Below, one piece after another: positions 18,410-26,987 of a stretch of DNA of 64,000 nucleotides; the stretch's first letter is position 1, and every line of letters begins with the position of its first letter. The notes under the pieces are model-generated. The model was not told the origin of the DNA and did not search any database. It saw only the letters and a list, made by a program, of their open reading frames with translations. Source of the DNA: Paludibacter sp. (GTDB lineage: Bacteria; Bacteroidota; Bacteroidia; Bacteroidales; Paludibacteraceae); NCBI GenBank assembly GCA_028690665.1, contig JAQVAV010000002.1:186001-250000 (forward strand), in the 5' to 3' direction. A program made the position numbers and the translations under genes.

Positions 18410-18682
18410 TTATTTTACAACATTCAAAAATGTTTTTGCAGGCTTGAATGACGGGATGTTGTGTGCAGGAATAATAATGGTAGTGTTTTTAGAAATGTTT
18501 CTGGCAGTCTTCTCAGCACGTTCTTTGATCACAAAGCTACCAAAACCTCTTAGGTAAACATTATCGTTTTTTGATAATGATTCTTTTACTGTTTCCATGA
18601 AAGCTTCAACAGTAGTCAATACAGTAGCTTTATCTATTCCTGTATTTTTAGCAATCTCGTTTACGATATCTGCTTTAGTCAT
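18410..18682 (-). CDS. HU-family DNA-binding protein
   Basis: A 90-residue histone-like protein. MTKADIVNEIAKNTGIDKAT forms the dimerisation helices. VYLRGFGSFVIKERAEKTAR and IIIPAHNIPSFKPAKTFLN are the beta-arm and C-terminal signature. In the arm the usual RNPxTG becomes RNISKNTTI, as in several Bacteroidota HU paralogues. It bends and compacts DNA as a dimer. It heads a probable transcript HU - small ribosomal protein - rng on the - strand, with a promoter near 18749-18756. Confidence 0.93.
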   Translation of the reverse strand: MTKADIVNEIAKNTGIDKATVLTTVEAFMETVKESLSKNDNVYLRGFGSFVIKERAEKTARNISKNTTIIIPAHNIPSFKPAKTFLNVVK

Positions 18683-18748
18683 TTTAGTAATTTTTAATAA
18701 GTTAATGAATTAATTATGATTGTTCTGAAATTTTTTTCAAACGGACTG

Positions 18749-18756
18749 CAAATATA
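18749..18756 (-). promoter_or_regulatory. HU promoter -7 element
   Basis: On the - strand the sequence reads TATATTTG, a match to TAnnTTTG, about 67 bases before the HU start codon. A TTG lies 23 nt further upstream (18780-18782), slightly wide for a -33 element. Confidence 0.55.
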
Positions 18757-18832
18757 TTGCTTTTATTCTGATTAAAAAACAATTGCACAATTTTTTTTGA
18801 AAAAAAATATAGTTATTTATCGCTAATTTTCA

Positions 18833-19918
18833 CTATTTTGAGAGTATATTTTCAAGTTCAGAATGGGACAGGTTTCGTCCTTTGATTATTCCGTTTTTAT
18901 CTATTAAGACTGTTGCGGGAATTGAATTAATTGCGTAAAGCTTAGCCCCCTGACTCTGCCAACCGGCCAAATCGGAGATATGTTTCCAGCTAAGTTCTTT
19001 TTCTTTCACAATTTTTTTCCATGCTGTTTCGTCCTGGTCGAGTGAAACGCCCAAAACTTCCAGCTTCTGACCTTTATATTTATTGTAAAGGTCTTTCATA
19101 TCAGGCATAGACCTCATGCACGGGCCGCACCATGTTGCCCAGAAATCGATTAAAACGTAGTCTGTTTTCCCCACCAGATCGGATAAGGCAAGACTGTCTC
19201 CGGTAATAGATGGCAATTTTATGTCTGTAAAATGTTCTCCTACTGCAGTTTGCTTTTCGATGGCAATGTTTTCTATAATCTTATGTATACGCTCTTTTTG
19301 TCGGGTGGATTCGTTCATCAGAGAGGTGATGTTTTCTTTTTCAGAGACATTCATATTATAATAAGACGAAGCGAAAATATAAGTGCCAACTTCGGTATTT
19401 ACATTTCGGGTGGCATAATCAATGTCGATATCCTTGTCTTTTTGATTATAAACGTCCATTTTTTGTTCAAACTGAGTTTTTTCATCACTATTCATATCAG
19501 GTTTGAAGGTGCTTTTATAATAGGCTTCTATTTCTTTGTATAAATTATTTTTAATACTGATGTACTGGTTTAGAATTTCGTTTTGAGGTGTACCGTTTAT
19601 GACAAATTCTGAGTTTTCGTAGACAATATTTATAGTACCGGGTTCCAGAATCAAAACATTTCTGAGTTTCTCACCGGATGCTGTTTGCGTTAGCATATAG
19701 ACAGTTTTAATGGTATCGGCAGTACCTTTGAAACTGAATTTTTTGTCTGATATTATAGTACTGTCCAAATTTACCCATTCTCCGTTTATCCGGTCTTTTA
19801 AATAAACGGTTTGACCATTAAGACTGTCGTCGTTTACAGAGCCTTCAATTTTAAATGAGTTGTTTGTACAGCCAATAAGCAACAATAAGGCTAATAAATA
19901 AAAGAGATTCTTCTTCAT
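18833..19918 (-). CDS. TlpA-like thiol-disulfide oxidoreductase lipoprotein (DUF4369)
   Basis: A 361-residue exported lipoprotein. The signal peptide MKKNLFYLLALLLLIGC ends at lipobox Cys17. Residues 20-110 match the DUF4369 beta domain (FKIEGSVNDDSLNGQTVYLKD). A helical linker follows. From about residue 225 there is an AhpC/TSA-thioredoxin domain with active-site Cys264-Gly-Pro-Cys267 in FWATWCGPCM, and the cis-Pro in SIPATVLID. The family reduces disulfides of exported or cytochrome proteins on the outer face of the inner membrane or in the periplasm. The gene is divergent from mutY; its own promoter would lie in the 72-base gap. Confidence 0.9.
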   Translation of the reverse strand: MKKNLFYLLALLLLIGCTNNSFKIEGSVNDDSLNGQTVYLKDRINGEWVNLDSTIISDKKFSFKGTADTIKTVYMLTQTASGEKLRNVLILEPGTINIVYENSEFVINGTPQNEILNQYISIKNNLYKEIEAYYKSTFKPDMNSDEKTQFEQKMDVYNQKDKDIDIDYATRNVNTEVGTYIFASSYYNMNVSEKENITSLMNESTRQKERIHKIIENIAIEKQTAVGEHFTDIKLPSITGDSLALSDLVGKTDYVLIDFWATWCGPCMRSMPDMKDLYNKYKGQKLEVLGVSLDQDETAWKKIVKEKELSWKHISDLAGWQSQGAKLYAINSIPATVLIDKNGIIKGRNLSHSELENILSK

Positions 19919-19936
19919 ATTTTTAATATTGATTTT

Positions 19937-19967
19937 TTTGTAATTATTACAAATGATAATAACTTTG
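19937..19967 (+). promoter_or_regulatory. mutY promoter
   Basis: TTTG (19937-19940) and TAACTTTG (19960-19967), with a 19-nt gap, form a clear Bacteroidota promoter. Start is expected near 19974, leaving a 5' leader of under 20 nt before the mutY ATG. Confidence 0.75.
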
Positions 19968-19990
19968 CCAGCAAAGATGCAAAAAAATAT

Positions 19991-21082
19991 ATGAATGTTA
20001 TAAGAGGCGTTGATTTAATTGTTGATAATTTGGAATTTATAACAAAGAGAATTCTTGAGTGGTACAAGATTAATAAACGTGATTTGCCATGGAGGGGGGA
20101 GTCTGACCCGTATAAAGTCTGGATTTCGGAGATTATCTTGCAGCAAACAAGGGTTGCACAGGGTTACGAATATTATCTCAGGTTCATCGAACGGTTTCCG
20201 AATGTGAATACTTTGGCCACTGCTCCTTTGGACGATGTTTTGAGACTCTGGCAAGGACTGGGCTATTATACCCGGGCCCGGAATATTCATAAAGCAGCCA
20301 ATCAGATTGTAAACAATTTTTCGGGCGAATTTCCTCGGGATTATAGGAATGTTATCAGTTTGTCTGGAGTAGGGGCATATACGGCTGCGGCAATTTGTTC
20401 GTTGGCCTTCGACAAACCTCATGCAGTTTTAGATGGTAATGTGTACCGGGTGTTATCTCGGATTTTTGCTATAAAAACACCTGTTGATACGACGGAAGGT
20501 GCCAGAATTTTTAATGCTTTGGCCGACAGCCTGCTGGATAAAAAACATCCGGGAGAATACAATCAGGCGATTATGGACTTTGGAGCGTTGCAATGTACTC
20601 CGGCTGCAGCCAAATGTGATAGTTGTCCGCTGGCAGAGATTTGTCAGTCATATATGCAGGGTAATATTTATGAATATCCGGTGAAATTACAAAAAGTAAA
20701 AGTTAAGGAACGATATTTCAACTATATTTTAGTTCGCAGCGGTGAATATACATTTATAAAAAGGAGAGAAGATAAAGACATTTGGCGGAACCTATATGAG
20801 TTTCCTTGCTTGGAGACTGTCAAAAGTATCGATGAACATGAGTTGATCGAATCTGATTTTTTCAGAAACTTGTTTGGAAAAACGGAAGTTGAGTTTATGA
20901 AAATATCCGGAATTTATAAACACGTGCTAACTCACCGGAGAATTTTTGCCCGTTTTTATGAGGTAAATATTGCTGATGTACATTATGAAATAACCGGATT
21001 TCTGAAAATAAAACGTTCTGAAATTGACAGATACGCTATACCTCGTCTGATTGAGATCTATATTGAAGGACAAGGAATTTAA
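19991..21082 (+). CDS. mutY: A/G-specific adenine DNA glycosylase
   Basis: A 363-residue base-excision repair enzyme that removes adenine paired with 8-oxoguanine. Glu47 lies in SEIILQQTRV. The helix-hairpin-helix is LSGVGAYTAAAI, followed by catalytic Asp148 in LDGNVYRV. The [4Fe-4S] cluster ligands Cys201, Cys208, Cys211 and Cys217 show the C-x6-C-x2-C-x5-C spacing. A C-terminal NUDIX-like domain (from about residue 230) recognises 8-oxoG, with HVLTHRRIFARFYE. The ATG at 19991 follows directly on the promoter; MDNLE-type starts are not available. It stands alone on the + strand, between the TlpA-like gene and a MITE-like repeat. Confidence 0.96.
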   Translation: MNVIRGVDLIVDNLEFITKRILEWYKINKRDLPWRGESDPYKVWISEIILQQTRVAQGYEYYLRFIERFPNVNTLATAPLDDVLRLWQGLGYYTRARNIHKAANQIVNNFSGEFPRDYRNVISLSGVGAYTAAAICSLAFDKPHAVLDGNVYRVLSRIFAIKTPVDTTEGARIFNALADSLLDKKHPGEYNQAIMDFGALQCTPAAAKCDSCPLAEICQSYMQGNIYEYPVKLQKVKVKERYFNYILVRSGEYTFIKRREDKDIWRNLYEFPCLETVKSIDEHELIESDFFRNLFGKTEVEFMKISGIYKHVLTHRRIFARFYEVNIADVHYEITGFLKIKRSEIDRYAIPRLIEIYIEGQGI

Positions 21083-21112
21083 GGTTGGGTGTAACAAAGC
21101 TAAGGAAAAAAA

Positions 21113-21282
21113 GGGTGTCCCCAAAGAGAATCTTAAACGCAAATTCCGCAAATTTTCATAAATAAAACAGATTAATAAATTTAATATATTATTGAAATAA
21201 AAATAATTATGATTTGTGAAAATTTGCGTTTATTTGCGTTTATTTGCGAAATTTGTGTTCTCCTTTCTTTTGAGACACCCTC
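21113..21282. repeat. MITE-like inverted-repeat element
   Basis: A 170-bp non-coding element with imperfect terminal inverted repeats: GGGTGTCCCCAAAGAGAA at the left end and TTCTTTTGAGACACCC at the right. Sub-terminal inverted copies also occur (AAACGCAAATTCCGCAAATTTTCA on the left; on the right a GAAAATTTGCG stretch followed by two TTTATTTGCG units). It lies between the mutY and DUF805 stops, so it may also work as a hairpin terminator for both. Confidence 0.6.
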
Positions 21283-21297
21283 TTTTCATATTTACTT

Positions 21298-21669
21298 CTA
21301 AATTCCTTTGGGATTCGGACCATATTTATTCTCACCGGGTTTGCTGTTTAATAGCATTAACACCAAAATCCAGATACTTCCAATTACAGGGATAAACACT
21401 AAAAGAATCCAGAAACCTCTTCTGTCGGTATCGTGCAAACGGCGAACAATAATTGAAAGATTTGGAATTAATAACAATAACCCATAAATATTGTACAAAG
21501 GTCCGAAATGATAAACCGGATTTGCCCATCCTAAAACATTGTCGAGAGACAATGCGATCAGTAAAAAGATAACGTTATAAAGCATAAAGAACCAATATTC
21601 TCTTCTTCTTGCTCTACCTTTAAAGTCGAAATAATGCTTTAACGCATTTAAATACCAATTGAATCCCAT
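21298..21669 (-). CDS. DUF805 inner-membrane protein
   Basis: A 123-residue membrane protein. MGFNWYLNALKHYFDFKGRA followed by RRREYWFF is the signature opening of DUF805. Three or four hydrophobic helices follow (FFMLYNVIFLLIALSL, IYGLLLLIPNLSIIV, FWILLVFIPVIGSIWILVLM). RRLHDTDRRGFW is the conserved loop. The C terminus has NKYGPNPKG, as in the family. Its role is unknown. It lies 35 bases after the DUF58 gene's - strand start region and may be separately transcribed. Confidence 0.9.
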   Translation of the reverse strand: MGFNWYLNALKHYFDFKGRARRREYWFFMLYNVIFLLIALSLDNVLGWANPVYHFGPLYNIYGLLLLIPNLSIIVRRLHDTDRRGFWILLVFIPVIGSIWILVLMLLNSKPGENKYGPNPKGI

Positions 21670-21704
21670 AATTCTTTAATTTAGTAGTTAATAGATTGTG
21701 TTAT

Positions 21705-23036
21705 TTATATCATACCTCTCGCTTTTAATTCGAGATATTTATTGATGCTATCTACCGTCAGATTTTCCGGCTGTGTAAGTACCGCCTGAATGCCATTTTT
21801 TTGAAGTTCACGAATAATCAATCGTTTCTCAAAGGTAAATTTTTCCGCTATTATTTTATCGTACACTTCCCGAATATTTGAGGCTTTTTGTTGCATAAGT
21901 TGGTTTAGTTCCGTGTTGTCGAAAAAAATTACAATCAACAAATGATTCCGGGCAATTTGTTTCAAGTAATTTAACTGACGGCGTAGTGAATCCATAGTCT
22001 CAAAGTTGGTATACAACATAATTAGACTCCGGTGTGTAATACATTTTTTCATTTCGGTATATAACCTGCTGAAGTCACTTTCCTGAAAGTCCGTTTCGAT
22101 ACGGTAAAGGTTTTCCATGAGTAATTGCATTTGACCGGCTCGTTTTCCGGCTGCCACATAATTTCCGGTTTTCTTCGAAAAAGTGAACATTCCGGCTTTA
22201 TCCTGTTTTTTGATAACAATATTACTCAACGCCAATGTTGCATTTATGGCATAATCGAGAAGGCTCAGTCCATTAAAAGGCATTCGCATGGTACGTCCTG
22301 TATCAATGATTTGGTAAACCGATTGTGATTTTTCGTCCTGATAATGATTCACCATTAAAGCGTTTTGTTTCGAAGTTGCTTTCCAGTTAATGGTACGGAT
22401 GTCATCTCCCTGAACATACTCTTTTATCTGTTCAAATTCCATCGTATGCCCAATTCTCCGGATACGTTTCAGTCCATATTGAAGCAGATTATTTGAAAAA
22501 GCCATCAGATCGTATTTTCGCAATTGAATAAAAGACGGATAGGTGGCAATGGTTTCATTTTCGCAAAATATATACCTCTTAGCCACTAATTTAATAGGAC
22601 TTTTGACGTAAATATTCAGCTTTCCAAAACTATATTCTCCCCGCTCCAGTGGTTTAAGTGTGTAAACAAGTTTTTCTTTTTGCTGAGCTTTCAGGTCGAC
22701 TTTATACAAAAAGTCTCTTTTCTGGAACTGAACGGGAATTTCGTCAATCAATTCGGCATGCACGGTTAACGGATAATTGTTTTTCAATGATAAAAATATG
22801 GAATTATCATCGCTGTTCGAAAATTTATCCGGTAAATTTCGCTCTGCCCAGAAGCCGTTTTTTGTGCTGTATAAAATGAAAATATCGACAAAAGTCAAAA
22901 GTACGAATCCTGAAAACAAAATCAGTGTCACATTATATAGCCAGTTTATATAAAATGATGCGAGAAAGAGTCCTCCAAATGCCAGCAGGATAATGAAGAA
23001 CAATTGATTGATATATAATGATTTCAGAAATTTCAT
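21705..23036 (-). CDS. DUF58 domain protein (MoxR partner)
   Basis: A 443-residue protein. Two N-terminal membrane helices (residues 10-55) are followed by an extra-membrane beta domain. The DUF58 core contains YVQGDDIRTINWKATSKQNALMVNHY, near the start of a von Willebrand A-like fold (QIIDTGRTM, which takes the place of DxSxS). It is encoded directly after a MoxR AAA+ ATPase with no gap. The MoxR-DUF58 pair is thought to act in assembly or folding of envelope complexes. It closes a six-gene operon on the - strand. Confidence 0.88.
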   Translation of the reverse strand: MKFLKSLYINQLFFIILLAFGGLFLASFYINWLYNVTLILFSGFVLLTFVDIFILYSTKNGFWAERNLPDKFSNSDDNSIFLSLKNNYPLTVHAELIDEIPVQFQKRDFLYKVDLKAQQKEKLVYTLKPLERGEYSFGKLNIYVKSPIKLVAKRYIFCENETIATYPSFIQLRKYDLMAFSNNLLQYGLKRIRRIGHTMEFEQIKEYVQGDDIRTINWKATSKQNALMVNHYQDEKSQSVYQIIDTGRTMRMPFNGLSLLDYAINATLALSNIVIKKQDKAGMFTFSKKTGNYVAAGKRAGQMQLLMENLYRIETDFQESDFSRLYTEMKKCITHRSLIMLYTNFETMDSLRRQLNYLKQIARNHLLIVIFFDNTELNQLMQQKASNIREVYDKIIAEKFTFEKRLIIRELQKNGIQAVLTQPENLTVDSINKYLELKARGMI

Positions 23037-24035
23037 TTAGCGCGGAACTTCTACCGATTCTATAATTTGGTGAACGATTTCTTCAGCTTTTACACCTTCC
23101 ATTTCTTTTTCAGGTGCTACAATAATTCTGTGTTGCAGCACTACAACTGCGGCTTCCTTAATATCCTCCGGAGTTACAAAATCCCGCCCGCGAATAGCGG
23201 CAAAACCTTTCGAAGCATTTAGAATAGCCAACGACGCTCTTGGCGACGCTCCCAGATACAGAAATGGATTTTCGCGGGTGTTTTGAACTATCCGTGCAAT
23301 GTATTCGATAATGTTTGGTTCAACGATAATTTGACGTACCAGATTTTTATAGGCGACAATTTTTTCGCCGGTCAAAACACTTTTTACCTCGGCTGTCTTA
23401 TCTCCGTTTAAAGCTTCGTGCTCGCGGCGAATGATCTCCGCTTCATCTTCGATGGTAGGATAATCAATAATTACTTTAAACATGAAACGGTCGAGTTGGG
23501 CTTCCGGCAATCTGTAAGTTCCTTCTTGTTCAATCGGATTTTGAGTTGCCATGACCAAAAACGGCTCATCCATCAGATAAGTTTTTCCATCGATAGTAAT
23601 CTGTCGTTCATCCATGACTTCGAACAGAGCCGCCTGTGTTTTGGCCGGTGCACGGTTTACTTCATCAATCAGTATCAGATTGGCAAATATGGGACCGGGA
23701 CGAAATTCAAATTCCGTTTTCTTCAGGTCGAAAACCGAAGTTCCGAGAATGTCAGAAGGCATGAGATCCGGCGTGAATTGTATCCGGCTGAATTTTACGT
23801 TGATAGCACGCGATAGCATTTTGATTGACATGGTTTTAGCTATTCCTGGGACACCTTCGAGTAAAACATGACCATTGGCTAATATTGCTACCAGCAGATA
23901 GTCGATTAATTTATCTTGCCCGACAATTACTTTTTTAAGTTCGGCCCGGACAGCATTCATGCTTTCGCTTAGTTCGGTCAGATTCAGGCGGTTTTCAAAA
24001 TGTATTCCGGTTAGTTCTGTTTGTTCGTTTTCCAT
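23037..24035 (-). CDS. MoxR-family AAA+ ATPase
   Basis: A 332-residue ATPase. Walker A is EGVPGIAKTMSIK, Walker B is NLILIDEVNRAPAKTQAAL, sensor 1 is VMATQNPIEQEGTYRLPEAQ and sensor 2 lies in LYLGASPRASLAIL. A C-terminal lid domain is present. All motifs of the MoxR family (AAA_3) are intact. MoxR proteins act as chaperone-like ATPases with DUF58/VWA partners, here the next gene. Its stop is directly adjacent to the DUF58 start, indicating translational coupling. Confidence 0.95.
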   Translation of the reverse strand: MENEQTELTGIHFENRLNLTELSESMNAVRAELKKVIVGQDKLIDYLLVAILANGHVLLEGVPGIAKTMSIKMLSRAINVKFSRIQFTPDLMPSDILGTSVFDLKKTEFEFRPGPIFANLILIDEVNRAPAKTQAALFEVMDERQITIDGKTYLMDEPFLVMATQNPIEQEGTYRLPEAQLDRFMFKVIIDYPTIEDEAEIIRREHEALNGDKTAEVKSVLTGEKIVAYKNLVRQIIVEPNIIEYIARIVQNTRENPFLYLGASPRASLAILNASKGFAAIRGRDFVTPEDIKEAAVVVLQHRIIVAPEKEMEGVKAEEIVHQIIESVEVPR

Positions 24036-24050
24036 ATATACTGAATTTTT

Positions 24051-25256
24051 TTAATTATCACTCCAGAAATCTTCTATCATTTTGTTCAGCTTGAGTAAGT
24101 CTTCTTTCGAAGCTTTTCCGGTACGTCTGAAAAAATTGATATGTCCGCAAATATTTTTTATGAGTTTAATGTCTTTTCCTGATTTTAAATGTAATTTGTT
24201 GATAAAACTATCGTCTAATTTTGTTGTGCTCAAATAATATTTTTGTCTCACTTTATCTAAAAAGAAAACAATTTTCTTCTCATAAATATTCGCTGTGTCG
24301 CCTTCCTGTAAATATAGGTTGCCTATTGTTTGTACAAATTCAACAGTGGTGTTTTTTAGTGGTTTGACGACAGGGATAATTCGTTGGCGTCGTTTTGCAT
24401 TAAAAATAATGTAAAGTAGCAGACCGTAAATAAACACCAGCCATACGGCACGCAAAGCCGGATAGCGGAACATAACCGACAGAGAGGTGGTTGAAGTTGG
24501 CTTGTCGGGGTTTGTTGTTTGTCCGTGAACAAGCCATACTACAGGCAGATCGCTATTGCTTATATATGAAATTAGATGAGCGACATAAGGTGCTGTACTT
24601 TGTTTGGATAAAAGAGCATAATTCGAAAAAACAATGGGTTGATTATGAATATATACATAGCCATCGCCATATTTAATTTTCAGAAAATTCGGCGAAACAA
24701 ATTTGTCTGGCATTTCCTGAAATCCTAAAACTGTTGTAGTTACAGTATCTACATCTGTAAAAGAGAAACTGTTTTTAATGTGACGTATGGTAAGTTTACT
24801 GTTTCTCCATGTTTTGTTAGTAAGGCTTAATTTTACATAGTCGTGTTTTATAAGCCGCGAGTTGGGATCCACATCGCTGAACGAAACACCCAATGCTTTA
24901 GTGAAAGTTCCCGACATATTTTCTGTACTAATCAACAGGTTACTCCCTTTGGCAACTTTGTCAAGAAGTATAGTATCACTCAAATTGTAAACATATTGGT
25001 TGATAATGATAAAGTTTGCTTTTTCTTCGTGTTCGCGAATATAAGCATAAGGAGTTTGTGTTGTTCGTATTAAACGGTTTCCTTTGATCAAACTATCAAT
25101 TTCATGATTGAAAATATATAAATCGAGTGGATTCTTGTGATCTAATGAATAGGTAGGAGTCCAGTTGACCAATTTGCTTCTGAATCCATCGATAATTACG
25201 ATAATTACGACTAGCGAAACCAGCAAGGCGATATAAATTCTTATGGTCTTGTTCAT
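24051..25256 (-). CDS. DUF4350 domain membrane protein
   Basis: A 401-residue protein with an N-terminal membrane anchor (IYIALLVSLVVIIVIIDGF). A soluble GATase-like/DUF4350 region starts around residues 35-130 (NPLDLYIFNHEIDSLI, FIIINQYVYNLSDTILL). A second helix near residues 270-290 (AVWLVFIYGLLLYIIFNAKRR) is followed by a cytoplasmic tail of about 110 residues. It overlaps the upstream DUF4129 gene by 4 bases. In Bacteroidota this gene is a standing member of the MoxR/DUF58 block. Its biochemical function is unknown. Confidence 0.78.
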   Translation of the reverse strand: MNKTIRIYIALLVSLVVIIVIIDGFRSKLVNWTPTYSLDHKNPLDLYIFNHEIDSLIKGNRLIRTTQTPYAYIREHEEKANFIIINQYVYNLSDTILLDKVAKGSNLLISTENMSGTFTKALGVSFSDVDPNSRLIKHDYVKLSLTNKTWRNSKLTIRHIKNSFSFTDVDTVTTTVLGFQEMPDKFVSPNFLKIKYGDGYVYIHNQPIVFSNYALLSKQSTAPYVAHLISYISNSDLPVVWLVHGQTTNPDKPTSTTSLSVMFRYPALRAVWLVFIYGLLLYIIFNAKRRQRIIPVVKPLKNTTVEFVQTIGNLYLQEGDTANIYEKKIVFFLDKVRQKYYLSTTKLDDSFINKLHLKSGKDIKLIKNICGHINFFRRTGKASKEDLLKLNKMIEDFWSDN

Positions 25257-26080
25257 GAGTTTATCCCCTTTCCTGTAATGAATTTTTGGTAGGCGTTTTT
25301 GGCTTTTAGATATTCTTCGTCATTGATAGAAAATTCACCATACCAAATGTAGTCGTACAAATAAGATAGCTCGGAAAATACTTTTTTTATCTGAGGATCG
25401 CTTATTTCATAAAAGTATTCAGAGTTCGTTTTTTCCGGCAACCAATTAATAATTTGTCTATTTCTGAGAGTTTTTAACAGCCACAAATAGTAAAGCCGTA
25501 TACTGATGCGTGTATTGCCGTTTTGTTCAGCTTCCCTGATAAGTTCCCCGAAGTTGGCCTCTTCTATGAGTTGTTCGGCATTATTGATGTCTATTTCAAC
25601 CGGTTCATTTTTTTTGTTGATTAATTTTGATAGATTATTTTTCAGATAAATACGGACTAAAAAGTAAATAACCACCAATATGATTATAACGCTTAGCATT
25701 TTTATTATCAGTAAATTAAACGTATCTATGTGTGCATTGGGAGCAAGTCCGAGCAAGCGTTTGAACAGTTTGGCTATTTTATTGAAGAACCGTTCGATGA
25801 TTGTGAAGTTTTCTTCTGCTTCATTGTAGTGAAAATCATCCTCGTCAAGATATTTGTTTTTGAAATTTTTGTTGAATAATACCGCTTTCCGGTAATTGGT
25901 ATCCCGGGGAACATGCTGAAGCAGTTTTTTCATTCTCACATAGCGATTCTGATAAATATTGCTATCTGTTTCAACTATTTTTATGATGTTGTTTAGCTGC
26001 TTTGGCTTCGATACATCGGCAGCTAAAGCAGTAAAAAAAATAATGTTGTATAGAAGTGCAATTAAAAGTCTATTCCGCAT
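25253..26080 (-). CDS. DUF4129-like membrane protein
   Basis: A 275-residue protein. The signal/anchor MRNRLLIALLYNIIFFTALA starts it. A periplasmic stretch follows, then a membrane helix (MLSVIIILVVIYFLVRIYL) and a cytoplasmic C-terminal part with RISIRLYYLWLLKTL and YDYIWYGEFSINDEEY. The last block (W/F-G.F.......Y) is the DUF4129 signature seen in transglutaminase-linked proteins. It overlaps both neighbours (11 bases upstream, 4 downstream). It belongs to the MoxR block, role unknown. Confidence 0.75.
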   Translation of the reverse strand: MRNRLLIALLYNIIFFTALAADVSKPKQLNNIIKIVETDSNIYQNRYVRMKKLLQHVPRDTNYRKAVLFNKNFKNKYLDEDDFHYNEAEENFTIIERFFNKIAKLFKRLLGLAPNAHIDTFNLLIIKMLSVIIILVVIYFLVRIYLKNNLSKLINKKNEPVEIDINNAEQLIEEANFGELIREAEQNGNTRISIRLYYLWLLKTLRNRQIINWLPEKTNSEYFYEISDPQIKKVFSELSYLYDYIWYGEFSINDEEYLKAKNAYQKFITGKGINS

Positions 26081-26987
26081 TATTTCCGATAGAATCTATT
26101 TCACTTATTGCATTAATATGTTCACTATTTTCTTGCCCGCTGAAGTATGCGAGCATTTGTTGGATTAGAAGCAGGTTATTCAGAAAATAAGACAGAAATA
26201 TGGAAATGATATAAATTATAATATTAAGGGTTGGCATATTGAAGTTGGCCGGATTTCCTCCGGAAGTAATAAAACTGCCCATACCAAACATCATTGGAAC
26301 TACACTTACAATACTTTGCAAAATAACGGTTACTAACATAATAATAACCATGGAGCCGACAATAGCCCAGAAATTGCTAAAAAGAATTTTCCAGCCTTTC
26401 CCCAGCGATTCGAAAAAACCGAGATCTTCCCTCAAATATACAATTAACGACAAATACATCCACGAACCAATGGCAGGCAGGCCAATAATAAGCAAAGGAA
26501 TGCCTACTAATAATACAATCAGTACTATTGATAATGCCAGAAAGATTACTATCGGTATAAGAAATAAAAAAAATGAAGATAATCCGAAAATAATAATTTT
26601 TCCGGCATGATTTGTAAGGTTATTTAAAATCTCAGAAGTAGGAAAATTCGTATTTTCATTCTTTTCATATAAGTTCAGATACACAACCGGAAATCCGGTA
26701 CTTGCTATTGATAGAATAATTGAGACGATAAACAACAAAATCCCAAAAATAATCATTACACCCAAATTGTTGTCAGAAAATAATGTTGACGGATTTTTGC
26801 CGGTAGCAATATTGTTTAACACATCTTTAAATGTGAAAAAGTATATCAAAGCGAAAATCATTAGCAATGGCGCTACAATAAACAGAAAGTTTTTAAAATA
26901 GTTTTTTCCGTTTAATTTTACAAACTCTAATGTGTCATTCAACAGAGCACTAAAGTCACGCTTCCTGTATAGTTGAAAATCTGTCAT
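26070..26987 (-). CDS. Integral membrane protein of the MoxR block
   Basis: A 305-residue protein with about six hydrophobic segments. The start is MTDFQLYRKRDFSALLNDTL, a cytoplasmic head typical of the glycerophosphodiester phosphodiesterase-type membrane domain (GPDPase_memb) proteins that accompany SpoIIM and RDD genes. Membrane segments include FLFIVAPLLMIFALIYFF, LGVMIIFGILLFIVSIIL, FLIPIVIFLALSIVLIVLL and FWAIVGSMVIIMLVTVIL. There is no catalytic motif. It overlaps the SpoIIM-like gene by 32 bases and the DUF4129 gene by 11, so it is tightly coupled. Function unknown. Confidence 0.75.
   Translation of the reverse strand: MTDFQLYRKRDFSALLNDTLEFVKLNGKNYFKNFLFIVAPLLMIFALIYFFTFKDVLNNIATGKNPSTLFSDNNLGVMIIFGILLFIVSIILSIASTGFPVVYLNLYEKNENTNFPTSEILNNLTNHAGKIIIFGLSSFFLFLIPIVIFLALSIVLIVLLVGIPLLIIGLPAIGSWMYLSLIVYLREDLGFFESLGKGWKILFSNFWAIVGSMVIIMLVTVILQSIVSVVPMMFGMGSFITSGGNPANFNMPTLNIIIYIISIFLSYFLNNLLLIQQMLAYFSGQENSEHINAISEIDSIGNNAE

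Noticed and set aside
20015-20422. 135-codon - strand frame
   Set aside because: Antisense shadow of mutY, which has all active-site and cluster residues.
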